DNA of 64,000 nucleotides from Pseudomonas sp. AFG_SD02_1510_Pfu_092 (GTDB lineage Bacteria > Pseudomonadota > Gammaproteobacteria > Pseudomonadales > Pseudomonadaceae): NCBI RefSeq assembly GCF_003331055.1, contig NZ_PUQD01000001.1, forward strand, positions 1 to 64,000, in the 5' to 3' direction. Of the stretch, positions 8,763 through 17,724 are shown piece after piece; position 1 is the first letter of the stretch, and each line of letters begins with the position of its first letter. Under the pieces are notes generated by a model. The model worked only from the letters and a program-made list of their open reading frames with translations. It was not told the DNA's origin and made no database searches. The translations under genes were made by a program, and so were the position numbers.

Positions 8763-9755
8763 ATGCTGCACAGCCACCTGACCACCCTCAACGCGGTTTC
8801 GCTGATCCTCAACGTCTTCCAGGCGGACGGTTGCGAGGCCTCGGCGCTGCTGGCCGGCAGCGGCATAGGCCCGGCAGACCTGGGGCATGCCGATGCGCGC
8901 ATCACCACCCAGCAGGAACTGCAGGTGTGCGCCAATGCCGTTGCCCGGCGTGAGGACATCGGCCTGGAACTGGGCCGGCGCATGCATGTGTCGTGCTACG
9001 GAATGCTCGGTTACGCCCTGCTCTCCAGTGCCACTTTGGGTGACGCCCTGCGCCTGGCGTTGCAGTACCCGGCACTGCTGGGAACAGTCTTCAAACTACG
9101 TTTGCTCGACGACGGCCAGCGCGTCTGGTTCAGCGCCAGCGATTACCACGACAGCCCGGCGCTGACCGCCTTCAATGCCGAGTTCTGCCTGGTATCGCTG
9201 AAGGTCATCTGCGACGACCTGCTCGGCCGCCCGCTACCCCTGCTGGGCGCCCGTTTCGAACACCCCCGTCCTGGCTACCACGCGCTCTATGCCGGGGCCT
9301 TCCAGTGCCCGGTCGGGTTCGGCGCCGAGGACAACGCCTTTGCGTTCGAACGGCGCTGGCTGGAGACGCCGTTGCCACTGGCCGACCCCATCACCCACAA
9401 CGCCATGAGTGAACGCTGCCGGCGCCTGAACCTGGAGTTCACGGGTCGCCAGGCCTGGCTGGGGCGGATCCGCCAATTGCTGGCGCAGCAACTGGATGCA
9501 GCGCCCGGGCTGGACGGCCTGGCGCGGCAGATGAATTGTTCATCGCGCACCCTGCGTCGGCATCTGCAGGCGCTGGGCAGCAGTTATCAACAGTTGCTGG
9601 ATGAACTTAGGTTCGAGCGGGCCAAGCAGTTGCTGGCTGATGAGCAGATGCCGATCTATCGGATTGCCGAGTGCCTGGGGTTCAGCGAGACCGCCAGCTT
9701 TCGGCATGCCTTCCAGCGTTGGAGCGGTGTGGCACCCAGCCATTTTCGCGGCTGA
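8763..9755 (+). CDS. AraC-family transcriptional regulator (arabinose-binding-domain type)
   Basis: 330 residues. The N-terminal two thirds match the domain found in OruR/ArgR-like AraC proteins (LELGRRMHVSCYGMLGYALLS near residue 75). The C-terminal 100 residues form the double helix-turn-helix, ending with the usual AECLGFSETASFRHAFQRWS stretch. Proteins of this type often act on amino acid, lipid or xenobiotic genes; the target here is unknown. The start could also be 30 bases upstream. It lies alone between two REP elements. Confidence 0.88.
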   Translation: MLHSHLTTLNAVSLILNVFQADGCEASALLAGSGIGPADLGHADARITTQQELQVCANAVARREDIGLELGRRMHVSCYGMLGYALLSSATLGDALRLALQYPALLGTVFKLRLLDDGQRVWFSASDYHDSPALTAFNAEFCLVSLKVICDDLLGRPLPLLGARFEHPRPGYHALYAGAFQCPVGFGAEDNAFAFERRWLETPLPLADPITHNAMSERCRRLNLEFTGRQAWLGRIRQLLAQQLDAAPGLDGLARQMNCSSRTLRRHLQALGSSYQQLLDELRFERAKQLLADEQMPIYRIAECLGFSETASFRHAFQRWSGVAPSHFRG

Positions 9756-9763
9756 TCTGCACC

Positions 9764-9855
9764 GACCCTTTCGCGGGTGAACCCGCTCCCACAGTTACAG
9801 TGTTGCACCTGTGGGTGCAATCCCTGTGGGAGCGGGTTCACCCGCGAAAGGGCCA
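9764..9855. repeat. REP pair, inverted
   Basis: Near-perfect inverted pair: CCCTTTCGCGGGTGAACCCG at 9768 and GGGTTCACCCGCGAAAGGGC at 9835, each with an inner CTCCCACAG/CTGTGGGAG segment. It lies just after the AraC gene and before the amidohydrolase gene. The long arms could fold into a stable cruciform or RNA hairpin. Confidence 0.92.
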
Positions 9856-9984
9856 GTACAGGCCACCAACAAATCCAGCCAAAGACCTTGGCCACATCGA
9901 TCCCCTTTTGGCCATTTGCGTCGTTCTCCCGCACTGGCCCGACCATGAAAATGAGCCCACGCCAGTCCCTACCGGAGAACAACA

Positions 9985-11027
<1,043 letters not shown>

Positions 11028-11028
<1 letters not shown>

Positions 11029-12131
11029 TGGTCCGACTCAAGCATCTGCTCGCCCCGTTCATCGCCGCCACGCTGTTCACCGCTGCCCTGCCGGCCCAGG
11101 CAGAACAGCGCACCTTGCGGGTATACAACTGGTTCGACTACATCACGCCGCAGACCCTCACCGACTTCAAGCAGCAAAGCGGTGTGAAGCTGGTTTACGA
11201 CATTTTCGACACCAACGAGGCGCTCGAAGCCAAGCTGCTGACCGGCAACTCCGGGTACGATGTGGTGGTGCCTTCCAACGTGTTTCTCGCCAAGCAGATC
11301 GAAGCCGGGGTATTCCAGCCGCTGGACCGCAGCAAGCTGCCGAACTGGCAGCACCTGGACCCGGCGCTGATGAAGCTGATCGAGGCCAACGACCCCGGCA
11401 ACAAGTTCGCCGTGCCTTACATGTACGGCACCGTGCTGATTGGCTTCAACCCGGCCAAGGTCAAGGCGGCGCTTGGTGACAACGCCCCGGTGGACAGCTG
11501 GGACCTGATCTTCAAGGAAGAGAACATCGCCAAGCTCAAAGCGTGCGGCGTAGCCCTGCTCGACTCGCCTTCGGAGATCATGCCGCTGGCCCTGCAGTAC
11601 CTGGGCCTGCCGCCGAACAGCGACAAGCCGGCCGATTACAAGCAGGCCGAGGCACTGCTGCTGAAGATTCGCCCGCACATCACCTACTTCCATTCCTCGA
11701 AGTACATGGCTGACATCGCCAACGGCGATATCTGCGTGGCAGTGGGTTATAGCGGCAGCTTCTCCCAGGCCGCCAACCGCGCCCGCGATGCGAAGAATGG
11801 CGTGGTGGTGGACATGCGCCTGCCCAAGGAAGGTGCGCCGATCTGGTTCGACATGCTGGCGATTCCGAAAAACGCGGCCAACCCGGAAGATGCCCATACG
11901 TTCATCAATTACCTGCTGCGGCCCGAGGTGATTGCGCCGATCAGCGACTTTGTCGGCTACCCGAACCCGAACAAGGACGCGACCGACAAGGTGAGCCCGG
12001 CGATTCGCAACAACCCCAACCTGTACCCGACGGCGGAGGCGATGGCCAAGCTTTACACGCTCAAGCCTTTGGCAAGGGATGCCGAACGGGCACGAACCCG
12101 GGCCTGGACGCGGATCAAGTCCGGTACCTGA
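11028..12131 (+). CDS. Periplasmic polyamine (putrescine-type) ABC transporter substrate-binding protein
   Basis: 367 residues with a signal peptide (cleavage near residue 25, ALPAQAE) and a PotD/PotF-type fold. [11 protein letters not shown] at the start of the mature protein, [13 protein letters not shown] and [11 protein letters not shown] are typical. It should bind putrescine or acetylated polyamines in the periplasm. No permease or ATPase gene follows, so it must use a transporter encoded elsewhere. It is translationally coupled to the amidohydrolase gene. Confidence 0.92.
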
Positions 12132-12139
12132 TTCAGCGC

Positions 12140-12370
12140 CGGGGGGCTGCTTTGCAGCCCAATCGCCGGCAAGCCAGCTCCCACAGGTGTTCCATTGCCT
12201 TCAAGGCCTATGCTGTACCCGTGGGAGCCAGCTCCCACAGGTGTTCCACTGCCTTCAAGGCCTATGCAGTACCTGTGGGAGCCAGCTCCCACAGTATCTC
12301 CACTGCTTACGAGGCAGATGCAGTACCTGTGGGAGCTGGCTTGCCGGCGATTGGGCCGCACAGCGGCCCC
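12140..12370. repeat. Compound REP element with three tandem 54-bp units
   Basis: Outer REP arms (GCTTTGCAGCCCAATCGCCG at 12149 and the matching GGCGATTGGGC with GCGGCCCC near 12346-12370) enclose three direct repeats of exactly 54 bases, at 12174-12227, 12228-12281 and 12282-12335. Each unit begins CCAGCTCCCACAG and ends CTGTGGGAG (CCGTGGGAG in the first). The first two units are almost identical and the third is more diverged, so the array probably grew by unit duplication. Confidence 0.92.
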
Positions 12371-12372
12371 AT

Positions 12373-13917
12373 TCACTTTCTCCAGGCCTTGCGTAATTTC
12401 AGCAAGGCCTCGGCTATCTCCCCCTCCGGCACCGCCGCAAACCCCAGCACCAGCCCTGCCCGCTTATCCACAGGCACCGCGCTATCCGCGAGCCAGAAAT
12501 TACTCAGCGGCGTCACCTCCACCCCTACCTCCTCAGCCTTGGCTACCAGCCGCTGTTCCAGGGCAAAGTTATCCACATCGACCTTCACATGTAACCCGGC
12601 CTCCACTTCCGGCATGCCACCCAACCCTGGGATATCCACAGGCCAGCCGGCCTTGAGCACATTGCGCCGGCTCAACGCCGCCTTGCGCATGCGTCGGATA
12701 TGCCGCTGGAAGTGGCCGCGGGCCATGAACTCGGCCATCACGCACTGGCTGCTGACTTCCGAATGCCGCACCGCCAATGCCCTGCCCTGGCTGAACGCCA
12801 GCGCCAGCTGCGCCGGCAATACCAGGTAACCAAGGCGCAACGCCGGAAAGGCGATCTTGCCGAACGTGCCGACATACAGCACCCGCCCGTTGCGGTCGAG
12901 GGCCGCAAGCGGAGCCAGGGGCGCACCGCTGTAACGGTACTCGCCGTCGTAATCGTCCTCGATAACCCAGCCACCGCTACGCTCGGCCCAGGCCAGCAGC
13001 TCCAGGCGCCGCGCCAGGCTCATGGTCACCCCGGTCGGGTACTGGTGAGCCGGGGTGACGTAGGCCAGCCGGCAATCGGCCAACTGCTCGAGCTGGCGGC
13101 AGTCCATGCCCTGCTCGTCCACCGGCACGCCATGCAGCCTGCCGCCTGCCAGTGCAAACGCGTGCCCGGCCGCCCGATAGCCCGGGTTTTCCACAGCCAC
13201 ACCGTCGCCCGGCTGCAGCAGCAGCTGTGCACAAAGGCTGATGGCCTGCTGCGCGCCACTGGTGATCACAATTTGTTCAGCAGTACAACTCAGCCCACGC
13301 GAGCGACGCAAGTACGCCGCGATCAGCTCGCGCAGCAGCGGCTCGCCTGCCGGGTCGCCGTAACCCAACTGGGCAGGCGCCGGTTTACGCCAGAAACCCG
13401 CCTGGAGCTTGGCCCAGATGTCGAACGGGAACAGGTCGAATGCTGGAATACCGACGCGAAAAGCACGCGGCGCACCGCTTCTGGGCGGCAGCAAATGGTT
13501 GGTTTTCAGACGCTGCAAAGGCCCGCTGGAAAGGCGACTGCTGGATAAATCATCAGTATCTGAGGCGCGAAATGTGGATAAGTCTGTTGATAAACCCCGG
13601 GATAACCCTGTGGATAGTTGTGTGGATAGTTCTGCGGAAGAGAGCTTCGGCAGCTGACTGACATACGTACCATCGCCTACCCGGCTTTCGATAAAGCCCT
13701 CGGCATACAGCTGGTCATAGGCCCGCACCACGCTGTTGCGCGACAGCGCCAGCACAGCAGCCAGGTCACGAGTGGCCGGCAGCCGGGTGCCACTGCTCAG
13801 CCGCCCGTCCAGTACCCGCGCACGCAGGGCCTGGTACAGCTGCTGGCTGAGCCCGCGGCGCCGATCGAGCGAGATCCCGGCGGGGTCGAAAGGTAATACG
13901 AGGGTGGGCCTGTTCAT
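12373..13917 (-). CDS. MocR/PdxR-family transcriptional regulator (GntR wHTH fused to aminotransferase fold)
   Basis: 514 residues. A GntR winged helix (GTRLPATRDLAAVLALSRNS near residue 43) is joined by a long linker to a PLP-dependent aminotransferase-like domain. The aspartate of the IEDDYDGEY stretch and the PLP-lysine, K354 in VGTFGKIAF, are both kept, so it probably binds PLP. The linker holds a repeated LST motif at about residues 97-115. It is divergent from an FMN-binding regulator gene, and the 90-base gap holds a large palindrome, as usual for MocR proteins and their neighbours. Confidence 0.92.
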   Translation of the reverse strand: MNRPTLVLPFDPAGISLDRRRGLSQQLYQALRARVLDGRLSSGTRLPATRDLAAVLALSRNSVVRAYDQLYAEGFIESRVGDGTYVSQLPKLSSAELSTQLSTGLSRGLSTDLSTFRASDTDDLSSSRLSSGPLQRLKTNHLLPPRSGAPRAFRVGIPAFDLFPFDIWAKLQAGFWRKPAPAQLGYGDPAGEPLLRELIAAYLRRSRGLSCTAEQIVITSGAQQAISLCAQLLLQPGDGVAVENPGYRAAGHAFALAGGRLHGVPVDEQGMDCRQLEQLADCRLAYVTPAHQYPTGVTMSLARRLELLAWAERSGGWVIEDDYDGEYRYSGAPLAPLAALDRNGRVLYVGTFGKIAFPALRLGYLVLPAQLALAFSQGRALAVRHSEVSSQCVMAEFMARGHFQRHIRRMRKAALSRRNVLKAGWPVDIPGLGGMPEVEAGLHVKVDVDNFALEQRLVAKAEEVGVEVTPLSNFWLADSAVPVDKRAGLVLGFAAVPEGEIAEALLKLRKAWRK

Positions 13918-13943
13918 GTTATTGGACCTATCAAAACAGCTGG

Positions 13944-13968
13944 TAATGGCTCTTACCAAGAGCCATTA
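13944..13968. promoter_or_regulatory. 25-bp palindromic operator, probable MocR site
   Basis: TAATGGCTCTT and AAGAGCCATTA form a perfect 11-bp inverted repeat around ACC. It lies centrally between the divergent mocR and PaiB-like genes. MocR regulators commonly bind repeated sites in such gaps; the assignment to this regulator is inferred from position. Confidence 0.8.
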
Positions 13969-14007
13969 GCCTGCCTAGGATGGTGCCATTGCACAAGGAA
14001 ACCGAGC

Positions 14008-14637
14008 ATGTACAACAGCAAACCCCACCAGGAGCACGACCTCGGTCGCCTGCACCAACACATGCTCGACACTCGCCTGGCCATTCTGGTCAGCCATGGC
14101 GCACACGGCCTGCTGGCCACCCACCTGCCAGTGCTGGTCGATTCCACTGAGGGTGAGTTCGGCACCGTCTATGCCCACCTGGCACGGGCCAACAGCCAAT
14201 GGCAGGACCTGGCGCAAGGTGCCGAAGCCCTGCTGGTATTCCCCGGTGCCGACGCCTATGTCAGCCCCACCTACTACCCGAGCAAGGCAGACAACCCCAA
14301 GGTGGTGCCGACCTGGAACTACCTGGCCGTACATGCCTATGGCCAGGCAGAAGTGATTCACCAAGCCGAACCCCTGCTGGCCATCGTCAGCCGCCTGACC
14401 GATCGCCACGAGCAAGGCCGCAGCGAACCGTGGAGCGTCAGCGACGCCCCGCGGGACTACCTTGACGGCATGCTTCGCGCCATCGTCGGTATCCGCCTGC
14501 CCATCGCCCGCCTGCAAGGCGCGCGCAAGCTCAGCCAGAACCGCTCGGCACAAGACATTGCCGGCGTGCGCGAAAGCCTGAGCGCCAGCCCCGATTACCT
14601 GGACAACCAACTCGCGGCGCACATGCGCCCACTCTGA
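14008..14637 (+). CDS. FMN-binding negative transcriptional regulator family protein (PaiB-like)
   Basis: A 209-residue split-barrel flavoprotein-like protein. HGAHGLLATHLPVLVD near residue 30, the YVSPTYYPSKAD stretch near 85 and PTWNYLAVHAYGQ near 103 are the family core. The Bacillus relative PaiB is linked to polyamine acetylation by PaiA. The next two genes are GNAT acetyltransferases only 12 and 7 bases away, so this looks like a small acetylation operon driven from the palindrome-bearing promoter. Confidence 0.9.
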   Translation: MYNSKPHQEHDLGRLHQHMLDTRLAILVSHGAHGLLATHLPVLVDSTEGEFGTVYAHLARANSQWQDLAQGAEALLVFPGADAYVSPTYYPSKADNPKVVPTWNYLAVHAYGQAEVIHQAEPLLAIVSRLTDRHEQGRSEPWSVSDAPRDYLDGMLRAIVGIRLPIARLQGARKLSQNRSAQDIAGVRESLSASPDYLDNQLAAHMRPL

Positions 14638-14649
14638 AGGAACAGCCCC

Positions 14650-15096
14650 ATGCCCAGCGTTACCCTGCGCCCCGTCACTGCCCAAGACCACGCTGCCTGG
14701 CTTGCCCTGTGGCACGCCTATCTGCACTTCTATGAATCCGAACTGGCCGATGAAGTGAGCCTCTGCACCTGGCAGCGCCTGCTCGACCCCAACGAGCCAA
14801 CCCATTCGGCCTTGGCCTGGGTGGATGGCAAGGCGGTGGGCATGGTCAACTTCATCTACCACCGCAGCAACTGGAGTATCGGCAATGCCTGCTACCTGCA
14901 GGACCTGTACGTGGACGGCACGCAGCGTGGCCTGGGCATCGGCCGGCAACTGATCGAGCATGTCTACGCAGCAGCCAAGGCTGAAAACTGCAGCAAGGTG
15001 CACTGGCTGACCCACGAAACCAATGCCACCGCCATCAGCCTGTACCAGCAGGTTGCCGAGCGCTCGGGCTTCATCCAATTCCGTAAAGAGTTCTGA
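14650..15096 (+). CDS. GNAT-family N-acetyltransferase
   Basis: A 148-residue single-domain acetyl-CoA-dependent acetyltransferase. Motif A is visible as YLQDLYVDGTQRGLGIGRQL near residue 82, with the RGLGIG pyrophosphate loop; the NATAISLYQQVAERSGF stretch near 124 is motif B. It is close in form to diamine/spermine-type GNATs, but the substrate is not certain. It is the middle gene of a three-gene operon with the PaiB-like protein and a second GNAT. Confidence 0.9.
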   Translation: MPSVTLRPVTAQDHAAWLALWHAYLHFYESELADEVSLCTWQRLLDPNEPTHSALAWVDGKAVGMVNFIYHRSNWSIGNACYLQDLYVDGTQRGLGIGRQLIEHVYAAAKAENCSKVHWLTHETNATAISLYQQVAERSGFIQFRKEF

Positions 15097-15103
15097 GCCG
15101 AAC

Positions 15104-15775
15104 ATGACCGACACATTGAACTGGAAGCCCGCCGCCACGCCGAAGGCCGAGACGATCGAAGGGCGCTTCATCCGCCTGGAAAAGCTCGAGCCGGCGCGCC
15201 ATGGCAACGACCTCTGGCAGGCGCTGCAAGGCCCGGCTGCCGACCCGGCCCTGTGGGACTACCTGCCTTACGGCCCGTTCACCGAACGTGCGGCCTTCGA
15301 CCGCTGGCTGGAAGGCAACGCTGCCGGCCGCGATCCGCTGTTCCATGCCGTGATCGACCGCAGCAACGGCCAGGCCCAGGGCATCCTCAGCCTGATGTCG
15401 ATGGTGCCCGAGCACGGCCGCATCGAAATCGGCCATGTCGCCTTCGGCGCCGCCATGCAGCGCACGCCCAAGAGCACCGAGGCGGTGTACCTGCTGGGCA
15501 AGCTCGCCTTCGAGCTGGGCAACCGCCGGCTGGAGTGGAAGTGCAACAACGCCAACGCTCGCTCCCGGCGCGCGGCGGAGCGATTTGGCTTCGTTCACGA
15601 GGGTGTTTTCCGCAAGCACCTGGTGGTGAAGGACCACAACCGGGATACCGCGTGGTATTCGATTACCGATGATGAATGGCCAGCGGTGGCTGCCGGGTTC
15701 GCGCGCTGGCTGAGCGAGGACAATCAGCGGCCCGAGGGGCAGGTGCAGACCTTGGAAGCGTGCCGCAAAGGTTGA
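15104..15775 (+). CDS. GNAT-family N-acetyltransferase (RimJ/RimL type)
   Basis: 223 residues of the RimJ/RimL-like acetyltransferase type. Visible marks are the IEGRFIRLEKLEP entry strand near residue 17, the GRIEIGHVAFG strand near 105 and the NARSRRAAERFGFVHEGVF C-terminal motif near 152. This family acetylates protein N-termini, amino acids or small amines. The start at 15104 follows the previous stop by seven bases, and the operon ends here before a REP element. No further specificity can be read. Confidence 0.88.
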   Translation: MTDTLNWKPAATPKAETIEGRFIRLEKLEPARHGNDLWQALQGPAADPALWDYLPYGPFTERAAFDRWLEGNAAGRDPLFHAVIDRSNGQAQGILSLMSMVPEHGRIEIGHVAFGAAMQRTPKSTEAVYLLGKLAFELGNRRLEWKCNNANARSRRAAERFGFVHEGVFRKHLVVKDHNRDTAWYSITDDEWPAVAAGFARWLSEDNQRPEGQVQTLEACRKG

Positions 15776-15792
15776 GCCTTGTATCGGGCTCA

Positions 15793-15826
15793 CCGGCCTC
15801 TTCGCGGGCTCGCCCGCTCCCACATG
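15793..15826. repeat. Single REP
   Basis: CCTCTTCGCGGGCTCGCCCG followed by CTCCCACAT, a single REP unit of the same family as the pairs. It lies between convergent transcripts: the GNAT operon and oadA. Confidence 0.8.
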
Positions 15827-15847
15827 GTCTTTACCAGACTCGAGCGC

Positions 15848-15872
15848 AAAAAAAGGGGAGCATCCGCTCCCC
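15848..15872 (-). terminator. Rho-independent terminator of the pyruvate carboxylase operon
   Basis: GGGGAGC (15855-15861) and GCTCCCC (15866-15872) form a stem with a four-base loop. On the minus strand it is followed by seven T. It lies 33 bases after the oadA stop. Confidence 0.9.
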
Positions 15873-15904
15873 AGAGGTTAACCGCTTGCAGATGAGGGCT
15901 TAAC

Positions 15905-17713
15905 TCAGCCCTCGATCTCGATCAGGATCTCACCCGGGGTCACCCGGTCGCCCTTGGCCACGTGGATGGCCACGACCTTGCCGGCGATCGCCGCCTGCAC
16001 TTCGGTCTCCATCTTCATGGCTTCGGTAATCAGCACGGCCTGGCCGGTTTTGACCATGTCGCCTTCCTTGACCAGCACATCGACGATGTTGCCCGGCATG
16101 GTGGTGCTGACGTGGCCCGGAGCACTGGCCTGCTTGCGCTTGCTGCTGCCGCCACCAACGAATTCGTTGAGCGGCTCGAACACCACCTCTTCCGGCATGC
16201 CGTCGATCGACAGGTAGAAGTGGCGCTTGCCCTCGGCCTTGACGCCGACGCCGGTAATGTCGACGCGGTAGGTTTCGCCGTGCACATCGATGACGAACTC
16301 GGTCGGCACGCCTTCGCCGCTGTGAGACGCCACTGCGCCCGCCTCAGGAATAGGCAGCAGGACTTCAGGAGTCAGGGTGCCGGCTTCACGTTCCTCGAGG
16401 AACTTACGGCCAATGTCCGGGAACATGGCGAAAGTCAGCACGTCTTCTTCGCAACGGGCCAGGGCACCGATGTCGGCACGCAGCTTGGCCATTTCCGGCT
16501 TCAGCAGGTCGGCCGGACGTACATCGATCACTTCTTCGCTGCCGATCGCCTGGCGACGCAGCTGCTCGTTGACCACACCCGGGGCCTTGCCGTAACCGCC
16601 TTGCAGGTACAGCTTCACTTCGTTGGTGATGGTCTTGTAGCGCTCGCCGGCCAGCACGTTGAAGAACGCCTGGGTGCCAACGATCTGCGAAGTCGGCGTG
16701 ACCAGTGGCGGGAAGCCAAGGTCTTCACGCACGCGCGGGATCTCTGCCAGCACTTCGTTCATGCGGTTGAGGGCGCCCTGCTCCTTGAGCTGGTTAGCCA
16801 GGTTGGAAATCATCCCGCCCGGTACCTGGTTGACCTGCACGCGGGTATCCACCGCGGTGAACTCGCTCTCGAACTGGTGGTACTTCTTGCGCACGGCGTA
16901 GAAGTACAAGCCGATTTCCTGCAGCAGCTCCAGGTCCAGGCCGGTATCGAACTCGCTGCCCTTGAGCGCAGCAACCATCGACTCGGTGCCCGGGTGGCTG
17001 GTGCCCCAGGCGAAGCTGGAGATGGCGGTGTCGATATGGTCGGCACCGTTTTCCACTGCCTTGAGCTGGCACATGGCGGCCAGGCCGGCAGTGTCGTGGG
17101 AGTGGATGAACACCGGCAGCGACTGCTCGGCCTTCAGCGCCCTGACCAGCTCGCCAGTGGCGAATGGCGTCAGCAGGCCGGCCATGTCCTTGATCGCAAT
17201 CGAGTCGCAACCCATGGCTTCCATCTGCTTGGCCTGGGCGACGAAGGCGTCGATGGTGTGCACGGGGCTGACGGTGTAGGCGATGGTGCCCTGGGCGTGC
17301 TTGCCGGCAGCCTTGACCGCTTCGATGGCTACACGCAGGTTACGCACGTCGTTCATGGCGTCGAAGATGCGGAACACATCGATGCCGTTGACCGCAGCCT
17401 TGGCGACGAAGGCCTTGACCACGTCATCGCTGTAGTGGCGGTAGCCCAGCAGGTTCTGGCCCCGCAGGAGCATTTGCAGGCGGGTGTTGGGCAACGCCGC
17501 ACGCAGCTTGCGCAGGCGCTCCCACGGGTCTTCCTTGAGGAAGCGCACGCAGGCGTCGAAGGTGGCGCCACCCCAGACTTCCAGCGACCAGTAGCCGACC
17601 TTGTCGAGCTTTTCGCAGATCGGCAGCATGTCTTCGGTACGCATGCGGGTAGCCAGCAGGGACTGGTGGGCATCGCGCAGGATCGTGTCGGTTACGTGAA
17701 TTTTCTTGGACAT
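15905..17713 (-). CDS. oadA: Pyruvate carboxylase subunit B (carboxyltransferase + biotin carrier)
   Basis: 602 residues. An N-terminal carboxyltransferase TIM barrel (VTDTILRDAHQSLLATRMR near residue 8) is followed by a conserved carboxylase domain and a C-terminal biotinyl domain with EAMKMET, whose lysine is K567. With subunit A it makes oxaloacetate from pyruvate. In Pseudomonas this two-subunit enzyme is often annotated oadA because of similarity to oxaloacetate decarboxylase alpha. No membrane beta subunit is encoded nearby, which argues for carboxylation. The gene lies 11 bases after subunit A. Confidence 0.93.
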   Translation of the reverse strand: MSKKIHVTDTILRDAHQSLLATRMRTEDMLPICEKLDKVGYWSLEVWGGATFDACVRFLKEDPWERLRKLRAALPNTRLQMLLRGQNLLGYRHYSDDVVKAFVAKAAVNGIDVFRIFDAMNDVRNLRVAIEAVKAAGKHAQGTIAYTVSPVHTIDAFVAQAKQMEAMGCDSIAIKDMAGLLTPFATGELVRALKAEQSLPVFIHSHDTAGLAAMCQLKAVENGADHIDTAISSFAWGTSHPGTESMVAALKGSEFDTGLDLELLQEIGLYFYAVRKKYHQFESEFTAVDTRVQVNQVPGGMISNLANQLKEQGALNRMNEVLAEIPRVREDLGFPPLVTPTSQIVGTQAFFNVLAGERYKTITNEVKLYLQGGYGKAPGVVNEQLRRQAIGSEEVIDVRPADLLKPEMAKLRADIGALARCEEDVLTFAMFPDIGRKFLEEREAGTLTPEVLLPIPEAGAVASHSGEGVPTEFVIDVHGETYRVDITGVGVKAEGKRHFYLSIDGMPEEVVFEPLNEFVGGGSSKRKQASAPGHVSTTMPGNIVDVLVKEGDMVKTGQAVLITEAMKMETEVQAAIAGKVVAIHVAKGDRVTPGEILIEIEG

Positions 17714-17724
17714 TATGGGGTTCC

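Noticed and set aside
12174..12335. CRISPR-like array
   Set aside because: The 54-bp units are contiguous direct repeats of REP-type sequence without unique spacers, and no cas genes are present.
15934..15975. Second parS site at GGCCACGTGGATGG in oadA
   Set aside because: Only the CCACGTGG core fits; the flanking bases needed by ParB are absent.
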